Positions 1 to 7,899 of a stretch of DNA of 64,000 nt are shown here, in pieces. How positions within the stretch are numbered: the stretch's first letter is position 1; each line of letters opens with the position of its first letter. The translations under genes were made by a program, and so were the position numbers. Source of the stretch: Povalibacter uvarum (GTDB lineage Bacteria > Pseudomonadota > Gammaproteobacteria > Steroidobacterales > Steroidobacteraceae); the NCBI RefSeq assembly GCF_014202975.1, contig NZ_JACHHZ010000003.1, positions 682,001 to 746,000 on the forward strand, given 5' to 3'. The notes beneath the pieces were generated by a model that was not told the origin of the DNA, searched no databases, and worked only from the letters and a program-made list of their open reading frames with translations.

Positions 1-903
1 GTCGATCAGGTACGCGGGATTCGAATCGCCCTTCGCGAAGAGGCCGCCGCGCAGCCAGCCTTCCGGATTGTCGAAACTGTCCCTTACGCCGCGGAAACCG
101 GCTTCCACGAAAAGAGCGGCCTGCAATCCATTGCGTGCCCCCATGCCCGCGAACACGAACGCCTTCTCGATGTGCTCGACATCCAGAAGCCACTGCCATG
201 ATCCGGACGCCTGTTGGGCGCTGAAGGTGAGCAGGTCGCTGATGCGGTTCTCCGGAATCCCCATCATTACGGCCGCCGCCGCCGCAGTGCCGAACACTGG
301 GCCGATGCCGTGATTCGCGAGGCCGGAGTCATAGAGATTGCGCACGCCGACGGCCTTGGGCACGCGTGATGCCATTTCATAACCAGTCACGATGGCGCGC
401 ACGAGTGCGTCGCCGCTGCCGCCACGAACTTCCGCAAGCGCAATCGCCGCGCTCACGATGGACGGGCCCGGTTGCACGAAGGCTGAAGGGATGAAGTCGT
501 TGATCTCGGCAGCGTGCCCGCACATCGCACTCGCGAAAACAGCATCGCTCAATGCGGCTTTCTCCTTCGTGCCGAGAATCGTTGCGCCGTTGCTCACTGA
601 TCCGGTTTGCGCAACTGCGTAGCGGCGGGCGAGCACGGATGGCTCGAGATCGCGACACGCCACGATCGACGCGAGCGTATCGAGGATGTGCTGGCGCGCG
701 AGCTCGCGATGCTCTTCGGGAATCGACGTCGTGCGATTGCCTGCTATGTAGCGCGACACGACTGGAGTGACGACGACGCTGGAAGTGTCTTTGGTCGTGG
801 CTGCTGCGGACTGACTGGCCTGCGTCGACGCGGCAGTCAGTGCCGCGGGTGTGGCGGCGAGTAATGCCATCGCCTGCCGGCGATCGACCGTGGGTGTGCT
901 CAT
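1..903 (-). CDS. MmgE/PrpD family protein with Tat-like signal, C-terminus cut by window edge
   Basis: The reverse strand is open from ATG at 903 to the left edge (301 codons). The product begins MSTPTVDRRQAMALLAATPAA, a twin-arginine-like n-region followed by an Ala-rich h-region. From about residue 40 it reads as an MmgE/PrpD all-helical domain: helices around HILDTLASIVACRDLEPSV, then CGHAAEINDF and an Ala-rich helix ending AIALAEVRGGSGDALVRAI. The family includes 2-methylcitrate dehydratase and cis-aconitate decarboxylase relatives, which are normally cytoplasmic and have a conserved His-Pro before the second helix. Here that place reads QPGPS, so the substrate cannot be guessed. It is divergent from the esterase gene at 1027. 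Family confidence is good and function is unknown. Confidence 0.8.
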   Translation of the reverse strand, partial: MSTPTVDRRQAMALLAATPAALTAASTQASQSAAATTKDTSSVVVTPVVSRYIAGNRTTSIPEEHRELARQHILDTLASIVACRDLEPSVLARRYAVAQTGSVSNGATILGTKEKAALSDAVFASAMCGHAAEINDFIPSAFVQPGPSIVSAAIALAEVRGGSGDALVRAIVTGYEMASRVPKAVGVRNLYDSGLANHGIGPVFGTAAAAAVMMGIPENRISDLLTFSAQQASGSWQWLLDVEHIEKAFVFAGMGARNGLQAALFVEAGFRGVRDSFDNPEGWLRGGLFAKGDSNPAYLID

Positions 904-1026
904 CAGGCTCCGTCGTCAGGTGTGTAGTTAGGTGAAGGCGCGTCGGCGCGAAATTGTGCGTGGCTATACTGCCCGGCGATTGCTGGGTCGATCGTCAGTA
1001 ATTGTGAGCGTTGGCGGGGAAAGAGA

Positions 1027-2646
1027 ATGAAACTGAGTCGCCGGGAGCTGATTGCGAAGAGTCTCGTGCTTGCGGCGGGAACGCTGCCCGGAGGCTCGCT
1101 GCTGGCGCAGCCTGCATCGCAGTCCGTCGTGGAGACCGCGCAAGGAAGGGTCCGCGGATCGATTGCTCCAAACGGTGTGCATGTCTTCAAAGGGATGCGC
1201 TATGCGGGTTCGTCCGCGGGTGTGCTCCGATTCATGCCGCCGACGGCGCCGCCGCGCTGGGCCGGCATCCAGGATGCGCTCGAGTATGGCGATCAGTCGC
1301 CGCAGGCACGCAGCTCGCTCGCTGCCGCGCAGGCAATGTCGGACGACTGTCTGCGAATCAACGTGTGGACGCCGGGTGCCGATGGGGCGAAGCGCCCCGT
1401 AATGCTGTGGTTTCACGGCGGCGGCTTCGAGGCGGGCGCGGGTTCGATTCCTCTGTATGACGGCACGCGCATGGCGCGCCGCGGCGATGTCGTGGTTGCG
1501 ACCATCAATCATCGGCTGAATGTATTCGGGAATTGTTATCTGGGCGGCGTACTTGGCGACGACTTTGCGCAGTCAGGCAACGTCGGCTATCTCGACCTCA
1601 TCGCGTCGATGCGATGGGTGAAGGAAAACATCGCGCGGTTCGGCGGTGATCCGGACAACGTGATGATCTACGGCCAATCGGGCGGCGGACGGAAGGTGAG
1701 TCTCTGCTACGCAGGCCGGGATGCGCAGGGGCTGTTCCACAAAGGCGTCGTACAGAGCGGATCGCATCTGAAGGTACAAACCACCGAGCGCGCCAACGAG
1801 TTGACGGAGCAGTTGCTCAAGGAACTCGGGATTGCGGCCAACGATGCACGCAAGCTGCAAACCATCGACGTCGAAACCTTGTCCGCCGCGCAGCGCAAGG
1901 TGATTGCCGCCGCAGGCGCTAGATTCTCGCCAGTTCTCGACGGCAGAACATTCACCGCGCATCCCTTCCTGCCGGACGCGCCGGCCATCTCCAATCACTT
2001 GCCGATGATGCTCGGGACGACACGAACGGAGTTGACGAACCAGATGGGCCGCGTGCCAGGCATCTTCGAGATGAACGAGGCGCAGGCGAAAGAGCGTCTC
2101 AAGGGTTTTCTGGGGGAAGCCGACATCGACGAGGCGTATCGCATCTTCCAGGCATCGCGGCCGCAGGCGAATCCGTCGGAAGTCTTCTTCACGATTGCGT
2201 CGGCGCGAGGCTACGTGCGTGACCAGACGATCATGGCGGAACAGCGCGTAAAGGCCGGCGGAGCAGGGAAGACTTACGTGTATCGCCTGATGTGGCGTCA
2301 GCCGGTCGAGGGCGGCCGTCGTGTAAGCCAGCATTCGCTCGACCTGCCGTTCATGTTCGATAACGTCGCCGCTGTGCCGCACATGACCGGGCCGGAAACA
2401 GAAGCAACGCGGGCGATGGTGGACACCATGGCGAACAGCTGGATTGCTTTCGCCCGCACCGGAAATCCGAACAACCCGAGCGTGCCGGCGTGGGCGCCGT
2501 ACGACCTCGAACGTCGCAACACGATGCTTTTCGATGTGCCGAGCACCGCTGTCGACGATCCGCACCAGTCCGAACGACTGTTCATGGCCCGCTATCCGAG
2601 TCAGCAGGATGGCGGCAACGCATTGCACCGGCAGTCGATGGACTGA
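1027..2646 (+). CDS. Type B carboxylesterase (COesterase family), exported
   Basis: The 539-residue protein starts MKLSRRELIAKSLVLAAG, a good twin-arginine signal (SRREL) followed by a hydrophobic stretch and a likely cleavage near LLAQ. The mature part is an alpha/beta hydrolase of carboxylesterase type B: oxyanion motif WFHGGGFEAG, nucleophile elbow GQSGGG with Ser218, an acidic residue in the TTRTELTN region and a His in QHSLDLPFMFDN. The usual elbow is GESAGG, so Gln-Ser-Gly-Gly is a mild variant. It probably hydrolyses carboxylic esters in the periplasm; the natural substrate is not visible. It is followed after 19 bp by another alpha/beta hydrolase on the same strand, probably in one transcript. 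Confidence 0.88.
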   Translation: MKLSRRELIAKSLVLAAGTLPGGSLLAQPASQSVVETAQGRVRGSIAPNGVHVFKGMRYAGSSAGVLRFMPPTAPPRWAGIQDALEYGDQSPQARSSLAAAQAMSDDCLRINVWTPGADGAKRPVMLWFHGGGFEAGAGSIPLYDGTRMARRGDVVVATINHRLNVFGNCYLGGVLGDDFAQSGNVGYLDLIASMRWVKENIARFGGDPDNVMIYGQSGGGRKVSLCYAGRDAQGLFHKGVVQSGSHLKVQTTERANELTEQLLKELGIAANDARKLQTIDVETLSAAQRKVIAAAGARFSPVLDGRTFTAHPFLPDAPAISNHLPMMLGTTRTELTNQMGRVPGIFEMNEAQAKERLKGFLGEADIDEAYRIFQASRPQANPSEVFFTIASARGYVRDQTIMAEQRVKAGGAGKTYVYRLMWRQPVEGGRRVSQHSLDLPFMFDNVAAVPHMTGPETEATRAMVDTMANSWIAFARTGNPNNPSVPAWAPYDLERRNTMLFDVPSTAVDDPHQSERLFMARYPSQQDGGNALHRQSMD

Positions 2647-2665
2647 CGCCAGCCCAGGAGGCTCA

Positions 2666-3739
2666 ATGAATCATCGATACGTTCTGAGGACGTTGGCTGC
2701 GCTCGTGTCATTTGTCATGCTTGCGTCATCGCCAGTGTTCGCATCGGATGCACCTGCCATGCCTGCTTCTTCCAATCAGCCCACGCTGCGATTCATCGAA
2801 TCCAACGGGATCCGCATGCGGATCGCCGAGATGGGGCAGGGACCGCTGGTCATTTTCGTGCACGGCTGGCCCGAGTCCTGGTATTCGTGGCGTCATCAAT
2901 TGCCCGCCATCGCGGCGGCTGGCTATCGCGTCGTGGCGCCTGACATGCGCGGTTACGGCAAGACCGACAAGCCTGCTGCTGTCGAGGACTACAGCATTCA
3001 GCAAGTGACCGCCGATCTGGTCGGCATCATTGATGCGCTGGGTGAGAAGGACGCGATCCTGGTCGGCCATGACTGGGGTGCAATCGTCACGTGGCACGCG
3101 ATGCTGCTGCATCCTGATCGCTTCAGTGCGTTGGTCTCGATGAGTGTTCCGTACAACGGGCGAGGCCCGGTGTCGATCGTCGAAGGATTGCGCCGCACTC
3201 TCGGGGACAATTTCTTCTACATCCTGTACTTCCAGGAGCCCGGTGCAGCGGAGAAGGAGTTCGACGCGGACCCGCGCGGAATTCTCAGCCGTCTCTATCT
3301 CTCACCCGATTCGCCGCGCGATCCGCCCCAGATCACCGATCCGAAACGTGCAGCCGGTGGCTGGATTCCGCGCCTTGGTGCTCCGAAAGGATTGCCGTCG
3401 TGGCTCACCCAGGCCGAGCTCGATTACTACGTGAGCGAGTTCAAGGAAGCGGGTTTCCGTGGCGGCATCAACTACTACCGCAATTTCCATCGCAACTGGG
3501 AAACGACGCCGCAGCTCGCTGGGGCAAAGATCGAGAAGCCAGTGTTGTTCATCGCGGGAGACAAGGACTCGGTCATTCGCGGCGCGAACGCCGAAGCGCT
3601 GACGAACGGCATGAAGAACGCAGTGCCGGGTCTCGTCGGCGTGAAGCTCATCCCCAATACCGGTCATTGGGTTCAGCAGGAGCGGCCGGCGGAAACGAAC
3701 GCGGCGATTCTCGAATTCCTGCGCGGCTTGCCCAGGTAG
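2666..3739 (+). CDS. Secreted alpha/beta hydrolase, epoxide-hydrolase-like
   Basis: The start at ATG 2666 is set by AGGAGG about 6 nt upstream; the longer open frame from 2444 overlaps the esterase and is rejected. The 357-residue product has an N-terminal hydrophobic signal (MNHRYVLRTLAALVSFVML, cleavage near VFA). It then shows the epoxide hydrolase set: HGWPESW near residue 66, MRGYGKTDKP, nucleophile elbow GHDWGA with Asp136 as the presumed nucleophile, a lid segment with NYYRNF, acid residue in GDKDSV and catalytic His in NTGHWVQQERP. Asp rather than Ser at the elbow favours epoxide hydrolase or haloalkane dehalogenase chemistry. The export signal is less usual for this family. Confidence 0.85.
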   Translation: MNHRYVLRTLAALVSFVMLASSPVFASDAPAMPASSNQPTLRFIESNGIRMRIAEMGQGPLVIFVHGWPESWYSWRHQLPAIAAAGYRVVAPDMRGYGKTDKPAAVEDYSIQQVTADLVGIIDALGEKDAILVGHDWGAIVTWHAMLLHPDRFSALVSMSVPYNGRGPVSIVEGLRRTLGDNFFYILYFQEPGAAEKEFDADPRGILSRLYLSPDSPRDPPQITDPKRAAGGWIPRLGAPKGLPSWLTQAELDYYVSEFKEAGFRGGINYYRNFHRNWETTPQLAGAKIEKPVLFIAGDKDSVIRGANAEALTNGMKNAVPGLVGVKLIPNTGHWVQQERPAETNAAILEFLRGLPR

Positions 3740-3764
3740 CCGCGCGGGGCTGCGGATTCCGGCG

Positions 3765-4640
3765 TCAGAGCTTCCGGAACTGCCGGTCCGTCCACCACGG
3801 AAAGAATGTCGGCATGTTGCTGCTCACGCGATCCGTGAACTGAGCCGGCCGTTTCTGCAGGAAGGCCGTGATGCCTTCTCTCGCATCCGCTGACTTGCCG
3901 AGCTCGCTCAATGCCGCAGTGTCGATTTCATGAGCATCGATCGGGTGAGGCGCGTTCAGCATGCGCCACATCATCTGCCGGATCAGTGCGATGGAAACCG
4001 CCGAGGAGTTGTCGATGAACTCCTTCGCCAGGCCGCGCGCGGTCGGCAGCAATTCGTCGGGTCCGTGGAGGCTGCGCACCAGCCCGGCGTCCAGCGCTTC
4101 TTCGGATCTGAAGACACGCGCTGAGTAACACCACTCGAGTGCCTTGCTGATACCCACGATGCGAGGCAGGAACCACGCGGAACAGGCTTCCGGGACGATG
4201 CCGCGGCCGGCGAATACAAAGCCCAGCTTCGTCTGTGCCGCGGCCAGCCGAATGTCCATCGCAAGCGTCATCGTGAGTCCGATACCGACCGCCGGCCCGT
4301 TGATCGCTGCAATCACAGGCTTGTTGAAATCGTAGATGCGCCGTGTCACGCGCCCGCCGCCGTCGCCGACGTAACGCAGGTCGGCCGACTGCGCTGCGAG
4401 CGCGTCCGAATGCTTTCCCCAGGTGTCGCCGCCGCTTTCCAGGTCGGCGCCGGCGCAGAATGCGCGTCCCGCGCCTGTGACGATCACGACTTTGATCGCG
4501 TCATCCGCATCGGCACGGTCGAATGCGTCGATCAGTTCGTCCGCCATGCGGCCCGTGAACGCATTCAGGCGATCGGGGCGATTGAGCGTGATCGTGAGAA
4601 TGCGATCGTCGACCGTATAGAGCAGTGTTTCGTAGGTCAT
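3765..4640 (-). CDS. Enoyl-CoA hydratase/isomerase (crotonase) family protein
   Basis: The 291-residue protein starts MTYETLLYTVDDRILTITLNRP at 4640; the open frame extends 30 codons upstream, but the crotonase fold begins directly after this Met. Visible landmarks are NRPDRLNAF, the CoA/oxyanion motif GAGRAFCAGADL, a second oxyanion Gly in INGPAVGIGLTM and the conserved Glu region GIVPEACSAW. The enzyme should hydrate or isomerise an acyl-CoA thioester in the cytoplasm (fatty acid, aromatic or sterol side-chain catabolism). It lies convergent to the hydrolase gene and divergent from the beta-lactamase, apparently monocistronic. The exact substrate is not predictable. Confidence 0.87.
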   Translation of the reverse strand: MTYETLLYTVDDRILTITLNRPDRLNAFTGRMADELIDAFDRADADDAIKVVIVTGAGRAFCAGADLESGGDTWGKHSDALAAQSADLRYVGDGGGRVTRRIYDFNKPVIAAINGPAVGIGLTMTLAMDIRLAAAQTKLGFVFAGRGIVPEACSAWFLPRIVGISKALEWCYSARVFRSEEALDAGLVRSLHGPDELLPTARGLAKEFIDNSSAVSIALIRQMMWRMLNAPHPIDAHEIDTAALSELGKSADAREGITAFLQKRPAQFTDRVSSNMPTFFPWWTDRQFRKL

Positions 4641-4783
4641 GGGCGCGTCCGGTTGCTCATGGATCGCGCCACTATACGTGAAGCCGCGGATGTCGCGGCT
4701 GGTTACCGCCACCGGACGGCCACAATTCATCTCTGAATTGCCAGTCTCTTGTGGCAGGCTGACGCTTCTTCAGGAGGTCGGTC

Positions 4784-5668
4784 ATGTCCAGCACAGAATT
4801 CAAGTTGTCCCGCCGCGCGCTGGTCGCGGCAATCACGGCTGCGCTCGCAAGCCGAACTGCATTCGCAGCGAGCGAGAGCATCGCGGAGCAACTGACATCG
4901 ATACAGGGCGCTTCCGGAGGGCGCATCGGCGTGCATGCGTTCGACATGACGTCAGGACGATCGATCGGGCTCAACGATCACGACCGCTTTGCCATGTGCT
5001 CGACGTTCAAGCTCCTGCTCGCGGCGGCGATCCTCGATCGCGTCGACGCAGGGAAGATCGATCCGCGGCAGCGAGTGAAGTTCAGCTCGGCCGACATGCT
5101 TTCGCACGCGCCGCGAACTTCGGCGAAACTGGATCAGGGATTCATGACCGTCGTGGAGCTTTGCGCGGCGGCCGTCGAGATGAGCGACAACCCTGCCGCA
5201 AATCTGCTGCTGTCGCTGATCGATGGGCCAGCGGGACTCAGTCGCTACCTGCGTCGCATCGGGGACGAAGTGACAAGACTCGATCGCTTCGAGCTCGAGC
5301 TGAATTCCAATCTGCCGGGCGATCCGCGTGACACTACGACCCCGCACGCCATGAGCCACACCGCGGCGAAGATCGTGCTGGGAGATGTCCTCAGCCCTCC
5401 GTCCAGGCGGCTGTTGCGCGATTGGATGATCGCATCGCCCACGGGCGAGCGACGAATTCGCGCGGGACTGCCAAAGGGATGGAAGGCCGGTGACAAGACC
5501 GGCACCGGGACGAACGGTGCGGTCAACGACGTTGCCATTCTTTGGCCTCCGGACGGATCGCCCGTGGCCGTGGCCATATATATGAGTGACTCGAAGCGAC
5601 CGGCGCGCGACCTGGAGCCGTTCCACGCTCAGGTTGCTGCCCGGATTGCAGAGTCGATGACTGGCTGA
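4784..5668 (+). CDS. bla: Class A beta-lactamase, Tat-type signal
   Basis: The ATG at 4784 sits 5 nt after a near-perfect AGGAGGT (4772-4778). The 294-residue product has a signal with twin Arg (LSRRALVAAI) and likely cleavage after AFA (residue 28). All class A motifs are present: STFK with the nucleophile Ser73 (Ambler 70), SDN at 134-136 (Ambler 130-132), ELELN with Glu170 (Ambler 166) and KTG at 238-240 (Ambler 234-236). It should therefore be a catalytically competent serine hydrolase of penicillin/cephalosporin type in the periplasm. Cys72 occupies Ambler 69, but the Ambler 238 position is Gly, so the disulfide of known carbapenemases is not expected. No LysR-type regulator or mobile element is adjacent, which suggests a resident chromosomal gene. 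Confidence 0.93.
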   Translation: MSSTEFKLSRRALVAAITAALASRTAFAASESIAEQLTSIQGASGGRIGVHAFDMTSGRSIGLNDHDRFAMCSTFKLLLAAAILDRVDAGKIDPRQRVKFSSADMLSHAPRTSAKLDQGFMTVVELCAAAVEMSDNPAANLLLSLIDGPAGLSRYLRRIGDEVTRLDRFELELNSNLPGDPRDTTTPHAMSHTAAKIVLGDVLSPPSRRLLRDWMIASPTGERRIRAGLPKGWKAGDKTGTGTNGAVNDVAILWPPDGSPVAVAIYMSDSKRPARDLEPFHAQVAARIAESMTG

Positions 5669-5673
5669 GGAAG

Positions 5674-5970
5674 CTATTGCAGGGATGGTGCGGGAGGCAG
5701 CTCTTCCAGCAACGCCCGCGAGTCGCAGGCCAGACAATCGTCCGCGTGCGTGCCGTCGGCAGCGAAATCGCACGGCGCACTCGAGGCGCGCTCGATCAGT
5801 GCGAGCATGATCGGTGATTTGCTCAGCATCTCGGCGAATCGCTCTTCGAACACCAATGCTACGACTTCCTCGCCCTGCATCAGTGCGTGCGACCGCGCTG
5901 GAACCGTGTACTCGCCGAATGCCGGTTCGTTGGCAAAACGTGCTGAAGCGGTGTTGGTTCTGTCTGACAC
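5674..5970 (-). CDS. Hypothetical protein, 98 residues, Cys-containing C-terminus
   Basis: This is an open frame from GTG 5970, the only upstream start before an in-frame stop at 5989-5991, to TAG at 5674. GC-rich third positions and an ordinary amino acid mix support coding. The C-terminal third has CDFAADGTHADDCLACDS, a three-Cys pattern that could bind metal. I do not recognise a family. No clear Shine-Dalgarno is seen before the GTG; an internal ATG (residue 31, ALMQGEEV) is an alternative. It ends 5 bp from the convergent beta-lactamase stop. Confidence 0.5.
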   Translation of the reverse strand: MSDRTNTASARFANEPAFGEYTVPARSHALMQGEEVVALVFEERFAEMLSKSPIMLALIERASSAPCDFAADGTHADDCLACDSRALLEELPPAPSLQ

Positions 5971-6162
5971 GATGTGATGAGTGGCAGCCTATGTATCTCC
6001 GGAATGCGGGCAGCCATGAATAGTTCCGGACGGGTCACGCGCTGCAATGCGACCGCTCGTTCACGAGTGCGGACGAATGTCGCAAGGGCGATGCGGTCAG
6101 GAACTTTGTCGCTCGTCGAGGACTTGCTCGGTGTCGTGCTCGGCAGATCCGGAGAATTCGTC

Positions 6163-6471
6163 ATGGCTACCCGTCCCCGTCGTCCCGCAGGTTCTTCATC
6201 CACGAAATCAGCGTCGTCAGGATTGCAGGAACGCTCGACAGAAGCGGACCGCAGCGAAGTGCATCGTGAGGGCCTCGTATCGGAGAAGCACAGTGAGCCG
6301 GTACCAGAAGTTCGCCTACTCGGGTCGTTGCATCCGTTGCCCAGTCGCGAAGAACGGATCGCAATCAGTGCTTACTGGCGGGCGGCGAAGCGACAGTTTG
6401 AACCGGGTCACGAGCTCGATGACTGGCTCGAGGCAGAACGTGAAGTCGACAGCAACCATCACGCGAAGTAA
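6163..6471 (+). CDS. DUF2934 domain protein
   Basis: The start at ATG 6163 is supported by GGAG at 6151-6154; the open frame reaches upstream to 5974 but that part is low quality. The 102-residue product has a disordered, Ser/Arg-rich N-terminus. Its C-terminal segment REERIAISAYWRAAKR continues to HELDDWLEAEREVD, the DUF2934 signature (a short helical module with GxELDDWLxAExE). The module's role is unknown. It commonly occurs in small proteins of soil and plant-associated proteobacteria. Flanked by the hypothetical gene and the guanylyltransferase gene; no operon is evident. Confidence 0.72.
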   Translation: MATRPRRPAGSSSTKSASSGLQERSTEADRSEVHREGLVSEKHSEPVPEVRLLGSLHPLPSREERIAISAYWRAAKRQFEPGHELDDWLEAEREVDSNHHAK

Positions 6472-6819
6472 CAAGAGCGGAGCGCCAACAGCGGTTCGCC
6501 CTTTGATTGCGGTAACACCGCACCTTCATCGCGCGTGCGCAGCAGCACGCGCACACTTTCGAGTCGGCACTTCGCGATGGCGCAGTGCGCAAGAGGAGGT
6601 TTTTCCGGCACCTCATTTCCGCACGGGAATTGCAAGTCGCGCTACTACGATCCTATTTTCTTCCCCTTCGCGGCGTACTATTTAACGGCAATTGCCGTAG
6701 TCATCTGCTGACACCCACGTCCGAAGATTTTCGTGTCGCAAATCGGGAACCGCATTGTCATGGTGCGGGTTGTACGCTCGCTTCATCGAGCACAGATCAC
6801 GGCGGCGGGCGAGGGCGTC
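6472..6819. other. Intergenic stretch, no feature recognised
   Basis: These 348 bp hold no convincing ORF, RNA gene or strong repeat. An AT-richer patch near 6650-6690 could contain the promoter for the downstream nucleotidyltransferase, but I cannot assign -35/-10 boxes. Confidence 0.4.
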
Positions 6820-7887
6820 ATGAATCGGAATGCGAAGCACACCCGGAGCACTCGTATGCGAATCAAGCAGGGATCGCCGATCGCACATCCTCTTCGCGAC
6901 TCTTTCGGCCAGATATGGGCACTCGTTCTCGCAGGCGGTGAAGGCAGTCGCCTGAGGCAGCTCACGACGATTGCAGGCGGCGCGTCAGTCCCAAAACAGT
7001 TCTGTTCGCTTACGGGTGGACGGACGCTTCTCGAAGACGCGATCGAGCGCGCGCACGGGGTTGCATCACCCGAACGGACCTGCACCATCGTTTCGCATCA
7101 TCATCGTCAATGGTGGTCCGCGCTGCTCGCGAACGAGTTGCCTGAGAACGTCATCGTGCAGCCACGCGGTCGCGGCACCGGGATCGGCATCCTGTTCTCC
7201 GCGCTGCATATCGCTGCGCGAGACCCAGAGGCGCGGATTGTGATCCTGCCGGCGGATCATCATGTATGTGCGGAAAGCATCCTGCGAGCACGTTTGCAGG
7301 ACGCGCTTGAGCGTCTCGACAGCGACGATGCACCGCCGACGCTTCTCGGCCTGTCACCGGACCGGATCGATACTGAGCTGGGTTACATCGTGCCGGCGGG
7401 CGAGAGCAGGAACTCATTGCAGAGCGTCGCACGGTTCATCGAGAAGCCGGATCGCGACAAGGCTCGCGACAGCATCGCCGACGGCGCGCTGTGGAACACG
7501 TTCATCATGGCGACCCCGGTGCGTTCGCTCGTTCGCCTCTTCATGAAGTGCTATTCGGTGCTGATGCTGGAGATGCAGGCGATCGTGACCACGGCGCTGC
7601 AGGCAACGCCTGCGGGCACGGGCTGGCAGCTGCTGGTCGACATGTACGATCGATTGCCGAACATCGACTTCTCCAAGGACCTGCTGCAGAAGCATCCCGA
7701 TGCGCTGCGTGTCCTCTCGGTTCCCGAATGCGGCTGGAGTGATCTCGGGACGCCGAATCGTCTCGGTGAGACGCTTCGCAGGTTGCCGCCGCGGATGGAG
7801 GTTTCACCCGCGGCGCCGTTCATCAACCTGGCTGCGCAGCACGCGCTCTACGAACATCATATGGCGTCGGCCATCCGGCCGAGCTGA
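6820..7887 (+). CDS. Mannose-1-phosphate guanylyltransferase-like nucleotidyltransferase
   Basis: A start at ATG 6820 (weak purine-rich GAGGG upstream) gives 355 residues; ATG 6856 is an alternative and the 6733 start is too far upstream. The N-terminal Rossmann-like domain has LVLAGGEGSRLRQLT with the nucleotide-binding GGxGxRL, then PKQF, the family's sugar-phosphate/nucleotide motif, and LPADHH carrying the metal-binding Asp. Family enzymes condense mannose-1-phosphate with GTP to GDP-mannose for polysaccharide synthesis. There is no C-terminal cupin isomerase domain, so this is the single-domain form. No glycan cluster surrounds it, so the sugar specificity is inferred only from family resemblance. 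Confidence 0.82.
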   Translation: MNRNAKHTRSTRMRIKQGSPIAHPLRDSFGQIWALVLAGGEGSRLRQLTTIAGGASVPKQFCSLTGGRTLLEDAIERAHGVASPERTCTIVSHHHRQWWSALLANELPENVIVQPRGRGTGIGILFSALHIAARDPEARIVILPADHHVCAESILRARLQDALERLDSDDAPPTLLGLSPDRIDTELGYIVPAGESRNSLQSVARFIEKPDRDKARDSIADGALWNTFIMATPVRSLVRLFMKCYSVLMLEMQAIVTTALQATPAGTGWQLLVDMYDRLPNIDFSKDLLQKHPDALRVLSVPECGWSDLGTPNRLGETLRRLPPRMEVSPAAPFINLAAQHALYEHHMASAIRPS

Positions 7888-7899
7888 GCACCGGGACTC

